Source of the DNA: UBA7957 sp965222695
Lineage (GTDB): Bacteria > Pseudomonadota > Gammaproteobacteria > Granulosicoccales > Granulosicoccaceae
Assembly: GCA_965222695.1 (NCBI GenBank)
Contig: OZ244967.1
Coordinates: 1,302,001 to 1,366,000 of the forward strand
Reading direction: 5' to 3'
Length of the DNA stretch: 64,000 nt
Positions 35,113-44,143 of the stretch are shown here, one piece after another. The notes below the pieces were generated by a model, which was given only the letters and a program-made list of their open reading frames with translations, made no database searches and had not been told where the DNA came from. The translations under genes were made by a program, and so were the position numbers. Positions within the stretch are counted from its first letter, which is position 1; each line of letters opens with the position of its first letter.

Positions 35113-36162
35113 ATGAGAATATTCAGTATAAAAAAAGACGGGAAATTTGAGGAGTTTTCGCAAACCCATTTCCATGTCGATCATGAGGAATCGGTATTGG
35201 AAAATTGGCTTGAAACTAACTCGGACGATATTCTTGAAGATGGAAAACTTCTCATTATTGGGCGGCAGGTAACAACAAATCTCGGGAGCATAATCGATCT
35301 CCTTGGAATCGACAGAGAAGGAAATACGGTCGTTGTCGAGTTGAAGAGAGGCAGAACACCCCGTGACACTTTAGCTCAAGCTTTGGAATATGCATCATTT
35401 GTGGAGGAGCTTGACACGGATCGACTCGAAGAAGTTCTTCAGCGATATGTAAGTAACGAGGCGTCAAGCCTTGCCAGCTACCACAGAAATTATTTTGATC
35501 TCGCTTCGGATGAAGCCGTTTCTTTCAATAAGGAGCAACGCATTGTCCTTGTTGGGCAAAAAATCACGGGGGAAATTCGACAGACAGCATCTTTCTTGCG
35601 CAGAAAAGGTATCAGAGTCACATGCCTTGAGTTTTCCTATTTTCAAGCGAACGACAATAAACATCTCCTCTCCTACGACATCGTAGTTGGAAAAGAACCA
35701 ACAAAAATAAAGCAAATAACCTCCGGTGCCTTGCCGAATGTTTCGCATGATTCATTTATGAAGTCTCTGGACAAGAATGGTAAAGAAGTTTTTTATCGAC
35801 TGCTCAAATTCGCGGCGGAAATGTCATTCCCAATTCACTGGGGAACAAAAGGATTCTCGATGAACGTGGACAAAAATGGTGTGCATGTCGCTATCTGCTT
35901 TGGTTATCCACCAAAAGCAGTTTACAAACAATCGGTCTACACAGCTCTTGTCGGAAGAGGCGGTTTTCTGAATAAACTGGACGTTCCGGAATCGGAAATG
36001 AATCAACTTTGGCATGATGCGCAGGAAACGGGTCTATTTCAACCAGCAGGTCGTGAACTCAAGGTTATGATAAATCGAAAATTCAACTCAACGGAGATTC
36101 AAACTCTTATTGGCTGGCTTTATAAGGTCACTGCAGCCATTGAAAGCCATGAATTAAAATGA
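35113..36162 (+). CDS. NucS/DUF91-type endonuclease-fold protein
   Basis: The 349-residue protein has an N-terminal nuclease domain with a PD-(D/E)xK core: Asp62 in SIIDLLGIDREG, Glu76 and Lys78 in NTVVVELKRGRTPRDTLAQA, followed by LEYASFVEELDTDRLEEVL. This is the arrangement of NucS/DUF91 nucleases. The C-terminal 140 residues (from about MKSLDKNGKEVFYRLLKF) form a separate domain not recognised. Archaeal and actinobacterial NucS does mismatch cleavage, but proteobacterial homologues of this layout are often sporadic and may be defensive. It lies between the ParDE remnant and an insertion-sequence cluster, and its GC content is lower than that of core genes. Confidence 0.75.
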   Translation: MRIFSIKKDGKFEEFSQTHFHVDHEESVLENWLETNSDDILEDGKLLIIGRQVTTNLGSIIDLLGIDREGNTVVVELKRGRTPRDTLAQALEYASFVEELDTDRLEEVLQRYVSNEASSLASYHRNYFDLASDEAVSFNKEQRIVLVGQKITGEIRQTASFLRRKGIRVTCLEFSYFQANDNKHLLSYDIVVGKEPTKIKQITSGALPNVSHDSFMKSLDKNGKEVFYRLLKFAAEMSFPIHWGTKGFSMNVDKNGVHVAICFGYPPKAVYKQSVYTALVGRGGFLNKLDVPESEMNQLWHDAQETGLFQPAGRELKVMINRKFNSTEIQTLIGWLYKVTAAIESHELK

Positions 36163-36476
36163 ACAGCTCCGCCTGACAACAGCACTAACTCGGACCTACA
36201 TGTTCATGCAGGCTCCGCTGAATCTGACAAAAGAAATAGCCAGAGAGAAGGTCAATGAATTAAGCTCATGGACAGGGAAACAGGAAGAACAGGATTACCA
36301 TCGCGTGCTGCACCCCGGAAGCGGGCGTTAGGCTCTCATCAAAAGGAGACCTGCAATGCGTAAATTCACGCGGAAACCAAGCGTATCTAAGCGGAACAAT
36401 TCTGGGAATTCCGGGGACAGTATAGAATGGCACTTCCTTAAGCGCTAGCCGCTATACAATGGTAGAGATATTCCCA
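36163..36476. other. Intergenic stretch before the IS cluster
   Basis: Two tiny open frames occur (36200-36331, 43 codons; 36356-36448, 30 codons after AAAGGAGACC) but match nothing recognised. The right part has TTCCGGGGACAG, a string common near REP-associated transposase elements. No gene is called. Confidence 0.4.
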
Positions 36477-37727
36477 TTATTTTTGTCTTATTGGATGCCC
36501 GTGTTGCTGTAGCCTTTCTTTTAAAATAGGCCTTGGCTCAGTCATCAGTTTATACTCTTTGGGCCTTCGTTTGACTTCTCGCGGCTCCATTCTACCCGGA
36601 CGATGACCTACTGTATTTTGAATAATGAGAGCGAATAACAGGCTTAAATCTTCAGACTCATTGACACCGCATAATCGGTGGTAAGCCAGCCAAATCTGCA
36701 GGCTGTGCTTAAAGCTGATTTGACGAGGCAGCAAGTCAGCCAACGCCGCAGATTGCGCCATAATGAGTCGAATAAGATTGTAGGCTAACAGGTATACCCA
36801 CATTTCTTTTTGAACCATCTCTGGTGACTTGCAGCTGAAGGTTTCCATGCCCATGGTTGTTTTGATGTTTCGAAAATCCAATTCGATATGCCAGCGTTCT
36901 TTATAAAGCCTTTTAAGCGCTTGTTTGCTTGCCGCTCTGGGACACAGCATCGTGCTGACGATAATTTTCCCGCCCACTTTCAATTCACGCACGGTGAGCT
37001 TATCAGGAGCGGATTGATAATCAGATTTGCTCATCCAGGTGGGTCTTTTCCGAGGCTTTTGGTACGTGATCAAATGATCCATGTGTCCCAAGCGATGACC
37101 CTGACGAAAGTCAGTCGTTCGCCGACGACTACCCATTTGTTCAAAGACAACATCGACCCCTCTCGCGATCAGGTCAGACAATACAAAATAGCTGCCATAA
37201 TAGGCATCACCAACAACGATATCGCCGTTGTTGAACGAGTCCAGTACACGACGAAGCAAGGTATACTCATCAGCACCTTTACCTTTATAAGGGCCTATCG
37301 CCGCATTCAAGACACTACCACTACCCAAGCAAACGATGCCGACAATTCGGCTAATCGGAAAACCGACGCCTGGCTTTTGTCCGCCTTGCTGAGGGTAAGC
37401 AGCTTGATTCTCGGGGGTATCGGGCATGGTCACAGTCGTACCATCAATCAACCTGACCGGCCTGCCTTGCCACTGCCAATCGACAGGTAGCCGCTGATCG
37501 ATTAATTGACTGGTACAACGTACCAACCCTGAAATCATTGATAGGGGTAATCGCTGACGCGCCTTGCAGTAACTGCCTGTAGAGGTACTATTGGGTGACA
37601 AACCGCACAGGATCTTTTGCACGGCTGTCGTATTCACAATGTTTTGGCATGAACGATCGGCGCTCATCGCCTGCGACGTAAGCCTGCAGCCAAAGACAGG
37701 ATTTACCCCATTTGATCTCTCTGTCAA
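36477..37727 (-). pseudogene. IS4-family transposase, 5' end removed by IS66 insertion
   Basis: About 400 residues of a DDE transposase remain: VRLIDGTTVTMPDTPE (first Asp), GDIVVGDAYYGSYFVL (second Asp) and YKERWHIELDFRNIKTTMG with the Y-R-E-K signature of IS4 elements. Codons before 37677 (reading leftward on this strand) belong to the terminal inverted repeat of the adjacent IS66 element, so the present ATG at 37727 is fortuitous and the native N-terminus, probably some tens of residues, is lost. No second terminal repeat was found. The protein is likely inactive. Confidence 0.85.
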
Positions 37728-37760
37728 ATTAGCTTCACATTCAAAGCAGAGAGCATCACG

Positions 37761-38120
37761 ATGTCCAATACCGTATCACGTCGACCGCCACACCCAAAAC
37801 AGTTCTGGGCTGAACATATTCAATGCTGGCGCGACAGCGGCCTGAGTAAAGCGGCGTACTGTAAAACCCATTCACTCAATTCCGGCAATTTCTACAATTG
37901 GTGTAGTAAGCTGGCCAAAGACTCGACGACTACTCCCAGGGTTCAAGCCGAATCAACACTAAAACCACTGACTTTATTACCTGTCTCAGTTGATCCATCG
38001 TTGCATTCGACAGCCACTGTTGAAGTCAAACGGGGTCATACCGTGATTTTGTTACCGACCGATCTGGATCCGGCAATCATCGCGCGGTGGCTGAACGCGA
38101 TTCACCCGTTACATGTTTAA
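37761..38120 (+). CDS. tnpA: IS66 TnpA accessory protein
   Basis: The 119-residue first protein of IS66 has a helix-turn-helix region FWAEHIQCWRDSGLSKAAYC and KTHSLNSGNFYNWCSKL, typical of the IS66 Orf1 family, and a C-terminal beta segment VKRGHTVILLPTDLDPAIIA. It is needed for transposition in IS66-type elements. The stop overlaps the next start by eight bases (ATGTTTAA), implying translational coupling. Confidence 0.9.
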   Translation: MSNTVSRRPPHPKQFWAEHIQCWRDSGLSKAAYCKTHSLNSGNFYNWCSKLAKDSTTTPRVQAESTLKPLTLLPVSVDPSLHSTATVEVKRGHTVILLPTDLDPAIIARWLNAIHPLHV

Positions 38121-38469
38121 CCTCGATGCCCATACCCGGGTTTATGTGGCTCTGGAGCCTGTGGATTTCAGAAAACAAATCGACGGCCTGGCACTGGCCG
38201 TACAGGAAACACTGCAACTCGATCCCTTTCGTGCGCACCTGTTCGTGTTTCGTAACCGCCAATGCGATAAATTAAAACTGCTGTACTGGCATCATAACGG
38301 CTTTGTGTTGCTTTACAAGCGTCTTGAGAAAGGTCGTTTTATCTGGCCGTCAACCAACGAGAGTGGTGGTTCATTGTGTCTACAGCTGCGCGAGCTGCAG
38401 GCACTGCTCGATGGCAGCGATTTATCAAGACTGCCACCACGACCGTCGTACCCTTTTCAGCGCTTGTAA
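38113..38469 (+). CDS. tnpB: IS66 TnpB accessory protein
   Basis: The 118-residue Orf2 protein of IS66 has the usual VYVALEPVDFRKQIDGLALA, LFVFRNRQCDKLKLLYWHHN and GFVLLYKRLEKGRFIWP. It is full length. It overlaps tnpA by eight bases and is separated from tnpC by 63 bases. Confidence 0.93.
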   Translation: MFNLDAHTRVYVALEPVDFRKQIDGLALAVQETLQLDPFRAHLFVFRNRQCDKLKLLYWHHNGFVLLYKRLEKGRFIWPSTNESGGSLCLQLRELQALLDGSDLSRLPPRPSYPFQRL

Positions 38470-38532
38470 GGGCCTGTCCTAGAGCGGATCCCCATAGACG
38501 TGCCCTTGTGGTCAAGCGTATAATCGTGCGCC

Positions 38533-40224
38533 ATGACAGAGTTCGTTACCATCAACGCTCAAACGCTGGCTGTACTGCAAGAGAAATTGGATGCCCAGCA
38601 GCAACTGCTGGTGGAGAAAGATCGGCTTATCGAACTCAAACAATGCAAGCTGCAGGCACAACAGGAAGCGCTTGAACGCCAGCTACAGACTCTGGCCGAG
38701 CGTGACGAACACATCGCCTGGCTGGAAGAATTCCTCAAGCTGCTGCAAGCGAAAAAATACCGCCACAGCAGCGAGAAACTCAATGCCCTGCAGGGCCAGC
38801 TTTTTGATGAAGCGGAAGTGGACGCCCAAATCAAAGAAACGCAGGCCAAAATCGCTCAGGAGCGTGCTGAGCGAGAAGCGAGCAATGGCTCAACGACCGT
38901 TTCAGCTTCCAAACACGCCGAAGCCCCCAAAAACCGCCCAATCCGCAAACCTCTGCCCGATCACTTGCGTCGTGTGCAGGTGGATATAGACGTCAGTGCC
39001 GAAGACAAGCAGGCCATGGGGGATGACTGGGTACAGATTGGCTGGGACTGCAGCGAACAGCTGGCGTGCCAGGAGCGCGAGTATTACGTCAAGCAGATCC
39101 GCCGTGCCAAGTATGTGCGCAAACCGCAGGATCCGGACGATAAAGGCCAGGGTATCAAAGTGGCGCCGGTTTATCCGGTGATCTTACCGCGGGCGCTGTG
39201 CGATGCCAGCGTGTTGGCGAAAATCCTGACCGGAAAATTTGTCGATGCACTCTCCTTCAACCGTGAATGTAAGGTACTGCAACGTGAAGGGGTTGAGATC
39301 AGCTACAGCACGGTGTGCAGTTATCCGATTCAGCTCAATGAACGACTGGCGCCGTTAAAAGCGTTGTTCTATGACTACGCGGCGGCCCAAACGCTGTGGC
39401 ATTTGGATGAAACCACCTTGCAAGTGCTACAGGAACCGGGACGTCAAGCGCGCAGCAAAAGCTATCTATGGGCCTTGCGTACGGGACCGCCACACGCACC
39501 GATAGTGATGTTCCACTACGATGAGCGGCGCAATTACGAGGCCTTATCAAACTGGCTCAGTGAACCCTTGGCGACCTTCAATGGTGTCATCGTCACTGAT
39601 GAGCACAAACCCTATCAGCAACTCACTGACAATACGCCCGGGATAAAAGCCCGTGGAGGCTGCTGGGCGCACGCCAGGAGAAAGTACGCTGATGCGGTCA
39701 AAGGCCGACGGCATGATTCTGAGGCGCATCAGCTGCTCAAACAGATCAGCAAACTCTACCGCCTGGAACAGAAAACGGCTCATCTGACGGGTAGTGAGAA
39801 GCTTGAGCGGCGCCAGGTGTTGATCCAGCCTTGGCTTGATGGCTTTAAAGCCCAAGTGGACGAGCTGTTGCCGCGTTACATGACAAAAGGTCTGCTGCGA
39901 ACAGCCCTGTTCTATACCCAGAACAACTGGCAGAGTCTGACCGCTTTTATGCATCATGCTGACATCCCGCTGGACAATAATCTCATAGAGAATGCTATAC
40001 GCCCCTTTACTGTGGGTCGACGCAACTGGTTGTATTCAGCGAGCCCGCGAGGGGCGCACGCCAGCGCGTTTATATACTCACTGGTGGAAAGTGCCAAAGC
40101 CAATGGGTTGGAGCCCAGGGCGTACCTACAGACCTTGTTTGAGCGATACCCGCACGCGAAAACCACTGAGCAGCGCCGGCAACTGCTACCGATGTTTTTG
40201 AAAAATAGCGGATACGACGGATAG
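38533..40224 (+). CDS. tnpC: IS66 TnpC transposase
   Basis: The 563-residue DDE transposase is intact. It has an N-terminal coiled coil (residues 10-75), a zinc-type/linker region, then catalytic blocks LWHLDETTLQVLQEPGRQAR (Asp), FNGVIVTDEHKPYQQ (Asp) and LIENAIRPFTVGRRNWLYSA (Glu). ARGGCWAHARRKY and the C-terminal LQTLFERYPHAKT are as in the family. All three IS genes are open, so the element may be active. A broken relative of the same lineage is found at 47923-48210. Confidence 0.93.
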   Translation: MTEFVTINAQTLAVLQEKLDAQQQLLVEKDRLIELKQCKLQAQQEALERQLQTLAERDEHIAWLEEFLKLLQAKKYRHSSEKLNALQGQLFDEAEVDAQIKETQAKIAQERAEREASNGSTTVSASKHAEAPKNRPIRKPLPDHLRRVQVDIDVSAEDKQAMGDDWVQIGWDCSEQLACQEREYYVKQIRRAKYVRKPQDPDDKGQGIKVAPVYPVILPRALCDASVLAKILTGKFVDALSFNRECKVLQREGVEISYSTVCSYPIQLNERLAPLKALFYDYAAAQTLWHLDETTLQVLQEPGRQARSKSYLWALRTGPPHAPIVMFHYDERRNYEALSNWLSEPLATFNGVIVTDEHKPYQQLTDNTPGIKARGGCWAHARRKYADAVKGRRHDSEAHQLLKQISKLYRLEQKTAHLTGSEKLERRQVLIQPWLDGFKAQVDELLPRYMTKGLLRTALFYTQNNWQSLTAFMHHADIPLDNNLIENAIRPFTVGRRNWLYSASPRGAHASAFIYSLVESAKANGLEPRAYLQTLFERYPHAKTTEQRRQLLPMFLKNSGYDG

Positions 40225-40254
40225 GGTCAATCCTGTCTTTGGCTGTAGGCTTAC

Positions 40255-41204
40255 GTCGCGGGTTTACTCCGGCACTAACAATCGCGGCACACGAGACACC
40301 ACCTGAATCGCTGATTCTGGATTTCGATGGCACTGATGATCGGGTTCATGGTGAACAGCAAGGCCGACACTTTAACAGCCACTATGGTGGATACTGCTTC
40401 TTCCCGCTCTATGTCTATTGTGGCGAGCACTTACTGGTCAGCTATCTGCGATCCAGTGATCGGGGAGACTCTCGTCACGCCGCGGCGGTGCTGTCGTTGC
40501 TGGTAAAGGGGATTCGGCGACACTGGCCCCATGTGCGCATTATTTTTCGCGGTGATGCCGGATTCTACTCACCACTGATGCTCAGTTGGTGCGAACGTCA
40601 TGACGTGAACTATATCGTGGGCTTTAGTGGCAATGCGAAATTACGGGCCAGTTACGCCACTGAAATCGATTATCTGAGCGGTCTGTGGGAAGCGCTGGAA
40701 CAGGCTGATGAGAGTTTCCCCAAGTTAAAAGCTTTTTATGAACAGAGTTACCGTGCGAAAAGCTGGAAGCACGATCGACGCGTGATCGCCAAGCTGGAAC
40801 ACAATGCGTGTGGTGGGAATCAGCGCTATATCGTAACCAACCTCAGTGACGATGCAGAACACCTGTACAGTGAGGTTTACTGTCAGCGCGGGGAGATGGA
40901 GAACCGGCACAAGGAAACGCAGATGGGGTTGTTTGCCGATCGCACAAGTTGCCAGTTCTGGTGGAGTAACCAGCTGCGGGTGATGCTCTCATCATTGGCT
41001 TACACGCTGTTGAACGCGGTGCGTCGAATTGCCCTTAAAGGCACCGAGTTGGCAAGGGCTCAGGTCTGGACGATTCGTGAAAAACTGATCAAAATTAGTG
41101 CCGTGTTACTGCGCAATACCCGCCGTATTGAACTGCGCATGAGTAGTGCCTGTGTTCATCAGCGATTGTTTGTACAGGCCATGATCAGGCTGGATGTCAT
41201 TTAA
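40255..41204 (+). pseudogene. IS1380-family transposase, N-terminus missing
   Basis: The frame remains open from inside the IS66 right end, but IS1380 similarity starts around PPESLILDFDGTDDRVHGEQ. It continues with GYCFFPLYVYCGEHLLVSYL, IIFRGDAGFYSPLMLSWCE and YCQRGEMENRHKETQMGLFA, all IS1380 hallmarks including the acidic catalytic residues. Roughly the first 100-150 residues of the family are gone, removed at the IS66 boundary. The 3' part is intact to the stop codon. Confidence 0.85.
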
Positions 41205-41242
41205 CCGATAAAACAGGCAGCTTCCCTTACCAGCCGAGCGGG

Positions 41243-41253
41243 GGAAAGGGGGT
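41243..41253. repeat. 11-bp target-site duplication (left copy)
   Basis: GGAAAGGGGGT stands immediately left of the IS4-family element and is repeated immediately right of it at 42685-42695. Confidence 0.92.
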
Positions 41254-41355
41254 CATAGGCGCCAACTTAAGCCTCTAAGCCCATGAGAAGTATTTGAAAA
41301 AAGAGGGTGTGGCTACTACACAGAATAGCTTTTACCTACCAAAGTGAAAGTCACT

Positions 41356-42653
41356 ATGAAGCAGCCACAAACACTAGATAGCCGTTTTGAACAATTTATG
41401 CAAGCCCTACCGGCCGATTATCAGCAACAAGCCTATGAGTTTAAAGCCTTTACACGGAGTCGAAAAATTCAAAGTCCGTTGCAGTTACTTCAGCTGGTGA
41501 TGCTGTATTGTGGATTAGATCTGTCATTGCGTAGCTGTGCCGCCGAGGTAGCTCACCACCAGGGGTATCTGAGTGACACGGCGGTAAAAAACGGCTCACC
41601 GCTTGTGTGCCATGGGTGAAGTCGCTGTTGGCCGGTGTCTTTGGATTGGAGTCGGTTGTCGATAGCGGCTCTTTACGCTTTATTGTCATTGATGGCTCTA
41701 CGGTACAAGAACCGGGTGCGAGAGAAACCACATACCGATTACATATTGCCATTGATCTGATCAATCTGAGTGTACGCCAGGTCGAAGTGACAAGCGATAA
41801 GGTGGCCGAGAGTTTAGATCACTATACCCTGGAGTCGGGTGACGTTGTGTTGGTTGATCGTGGTTACAATTCACCTAAATCGTTAGTCCCGTTTTTGGAT
41901 AAAGGCGGCGAAATTGTATTAAGGTATAATGCCCATGGTATGAAGCTGTTTGAACAAGATGAGGTCGGTCGAATGGTAAAAATAGACTGGCATAGTCGAG
42001 TGCAAACCCTAAACGGGCGAGCGGGTTCTATAGAAGCCTATTTGTGTCACGGCAATAAGCGAATCCCGGTAGTTGTTCATGCGGTGCCGTTACCGGCGGA
42101 CAAAGCCATCGAAGCGCGCCGCAGAGCTCATCGTCGATCGAAAAACATCAGCGGAAAGGCGAGTAAAAAAACACTTTACTTGAGTGGTTGGGTACTGGTG
42201 CTGAGTTCGTTGCCGCCTTCACTATTGAGTACCGAAACCGCCTCAGCGTTGTATCGTGTGCGATGGCAAGTGGAGTTATTGATCAAGCGGATGAAAAGCC
42301 TGCTGGATATAGATAAGCTGCGTGCACGGAAAGAGTCAGAATTATCCCAGTTGTATTTACACGGTAAATTGTTGTACGTTGCAGTGGCGGAGAACATTGT
42401 GCAAAGTCGTTTTGCACCCATGAAAAGAAAGATGGATGCGCCACGAGAAATAACGGATTGGCGCCCATTACGGAGTATCGCAGACGAGTTCAAAGCCATA
42501 ATAAAGGCTTGTTTTCCTCGACGCGATCAATTTATTGCCGACGGACTAAAAAGCATGACTGAGCGGCCGCGAAAACGGCAACTACAGGCACTGCCCGAAG
42601 AAATAACAGACCTTATAGAGAGTTGCCGGAAAATGGGGTTAAGCCATGTTTAA
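41356..42653 (+). CDS. IS4-family transposase, two frames probably joined by -1 frameshifting
   Basis: The first frame (ATG 41356, MKQPQTLDSRFEQFMQALPA) ends at a stop at 41617-41619; the second frame continues with RLTACVPWVKSLLAGVFGL. The heptamer A AAA AAC at 41586-41592 is in the zero frame exactly where a one-base backward slip would join GYLSDTAVKK to RLTACVPWVKSL, giving about 432 residues. DDE residues are in FIVIDGSTVQEPG, GDVVLVDRGYNSPK and YRVRWQVELLIKRMKSLLD (Y-R-E-K). The second frame has its own ATG at 41607, so a truncated product is possible. The alternative is an ordinary frameshift mutation, but the heptamer is kept in the second copy. Confidence 0.8.
41586..41592 (+). promoter_or_regulatory. 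Putative -1 ribosomal frameshift slippery site
   Basis: A AAA AAC in the reading frame GTA AAA AAC matches the X XXY YYZ slippery pattern. Shifting back one base gives CGG as the next codon and restores the conserved transposase sequence. Confidence 0.65.
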
Positions 42654-42684
42654 TTAACGATATGGGCTTAAGTTGGCGCCTATG

Positions 42685-42695
42685 GGAAAGGGGGT
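42685..42695. repeat. 11-bp target-site duplication (right copy)
   Basis: GGAAAGGGGGT is identical to 41243-41253. Confidence 0.92.
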
Positions 42696-42797
42696 GTTGA
42701 TTGTGAAGTGGTGTAAATTGCCCTCTATCAGGGAGTAAAATGATTGATTATTAAAAATAATAGTACTAACTTGCATTTTGAGTGGCTGATGAAATAT

Positions 42798-44015
42798 TCA
42801 GGCTAAAGTATATAAGCCGTTGACTACAAATGTTTTGGACAACTCTATTTTTCCGGCTTCAGAAATAAGACCTCTTATGTCTTTTACACACACTGAATGG
42901 GAGCTAACTATTGACTTAATGGATGATTCTAAAAAAACTGGAAAAACAAGCTCTCCACCTGTAAAATTTAAAATAATAGTCTCGTTGGTTTTAGTAATTT
43001 TCAATGTGCGATTTTCTCTTCGGTGTATTATTGTATCTAGGCTAATGCTATTGACACGTGCAGAATCAAATAATCTACCAGAATGCAGCATCAGCGCCTT
43101 ATTCAAGAATGATTCGTTGCGGAATCGCATAAGCTGATTCGAATCGATACTATCTATCATTTCTATTAAATTAGCTTTGAATTCTTTGGTGTATAAATCA
43201 ATGGTTGCGCCTTGATCAAATTCGAAAGGAATAGACGATCGAAAAAGCTCATTTAGTTCAGCATCACTTGCCAGTGATTTTACTAATGAGAATCCGCAAA
43301 CTGGATGTAATCCAATTGTTAGATGAATAGACAGTTCATCTGTACATCGTGCACTGTGCACATATCCTCTGGGCAGATACAACATATTTCCTTGTTCAAG
43401 TACTAATTGTAAGTCTGCATCTCCGATGTCATTTTTTGAGTAGTTGCCTCTAGGGAAAATATCGGATGGTAACTTAATGACAGGGTTGTATATGCTCCAC
43501 AGTTTCCTTCCTTGAATCTGCAAGACAAATACATCATGATCATCGTGGTGTAGGCCGAACGCGCTATTTCCAGGTGGCGTAATATATATATTCGCTTGAA
43601 CTCGCAGCTTCATCTCATTTTCAAGACGTTCTACGTATCTACCAACTTCAGGTATTATATTTTCCGCTCCATTAATAACTAAAGAATGTCCGGTGGAAAG
43701 TAATCCGTACAATTTGTTGATATCAGCGACTTCAGATAGACGACGCCTGAGATTTGTCTCGGCACTCCAGTTATCTGAATGTATTTCATTTCCGTCCTTT
43801 AAAACAGATAAGGCCGCACATGGTATAAGTCCGGTTTCAAGTAGATGATCAATTAAATTTGAATTCAATATTTCAGAATAATATTCGCTGTTATTTTGGA
43901 TTACATGCAAGTATTTTTTTTCATAAATGAGGTGGAAAAACTCAGATACCTCTTGCGAACCCATCATGTGCGCAAATGTTTTGAGTTGATTTATTGCATA
44001 ATTATCGGCGTTCAT
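42798..44015 (-). CDS. JmjC/cupin-4-type Fe(II)/2-oxoglutarate oxygenase
   Basis: The 405-residue protein has the double-stranded beta-helix iron site of the JmjC/cupin_4 (ribosomal oxygenase-like) family: HxD as His157-Asp-Asp159 in FGLHHDDHDVFVLQIQGRKL and the distal His220 in LYLPRGYVHSARC. These enzymes hydroxylate proteins or peptides. Compared with YcfD, the C-terminal part is longer and has no clear match. The gene is strikingly AT-rich relative to flanking DNA and ends 100 bases from a fresh IS4 insertion. GCGAGG 12 bases before the start is a weak ribosome site. A small molecule or peptide target is equally possible. Confidence 0.75.
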   Translation of the reverse strand: MNADNYAINQLKTFAHMMGSQEVSEFFHLIYEKKYLHVIQNNSEYYSEILNSNLIDHLLETGLIPCAALSVLKDGNEIHSDNWSAETNLRRRLSEVADINKLYGLLSTGHSLVINGAENIIPEVGRYVERLENEMKLRVQANIYITPPGNSAFGLHHDDHDVFVLQIQGRKLWSIYNPVIKLPSDIFPRGNYSKNDIGDADLQLVLEQGNMLYLPRGYVHSARCTDELSIHLTIGLHPVCGFSLVKSLASDAELNELFRSSIPFEFDQGATIDLYTKEFKANLIEMIDSIDSNQLMRFRNESFLNKALMLHSGRLFDSARVNSISLDTIIHRRENRTLKITKTNETIILNFTGGELVFPVFLESSIKSIVSSHSVCVKDIRGLISEAGKIELSKTFVVNGLYTLA

Positions 44016-44143
44016 TTTCTACTAAACCTCGCTTGCAATTATGATAACTCCACTGCATCTATTCTGAGAAAGGGCCATCTTCTGAATTGTGAGTTGTATT
44101 ATACGACCTCCGCTATTTCTTGGATACGGGTTGCTGTACTATT

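Larger units (their letters stand above)
37678..40254 (+). mobile_element. Complete IS66-family insertion sequence
   Basis: The 2,577-bp element is bounded by GTAAGCCTGCAGCCAAAGAC at the left and the inverse GTCTTTGGCTGTAGGCTTAC at the right (one mismatch; similarity extends to about 36 bp including GCGAC outside). It holds the three IS66 genes in order. The 8-bp flanks (CCTGCGAC and GTCGCGGG) are not direct repeats, and the flanking DNA is IS4 on one side and IS1380 on the other, so the element either rearranged after insertion or took part in a deletion. Confidence 0.88.
41254..42684 (+). mobile_element. Complete IS4-family insertion sequence with 11-bp target duplication
   Basis: Perfect 20-bp inverted ends CATAGGCGCCAACTTAAGCC (41254-41273) and GGCTTAAGTTGGCGCCTATG (42665-42684) bound 1,431 bp. 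GGAAAGGGGGT flanks both sides as an 11-bp direct repeat, the length range typical of IS4. The clean duplication shows a simple, fairly recent insertion into DNA downstream of the IS1380 remnant. One transposase is encoded across two overlapping frames. A second, broken copy lies at 48230-48801. Confidence 0.93.

Noticed and set aside
36163..36331. Possible integron attC site (GCCTGACAAC ... GGCGTTAGGC) after the NucS-like gene, which would make the toxin-antitoxin and nuclease genes cassettes
   Set aside because: Only the right GTTAGGC core fits; the left core is wrong, and the spacers after the DinB and ParE genes lack similar sites.
36356..36448. 30-codon frame with a good Shine-Dalgarno sequence
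   Set aside because: It runs into IS-associated DNA and resembles no known peptide; coding not supported.
42820..43137. 105-codon plus-strand frame opposite the JmjC gene
   Set aside because: It is antisense to a gene with a conserved iron-binding motif and has no ribosome site.
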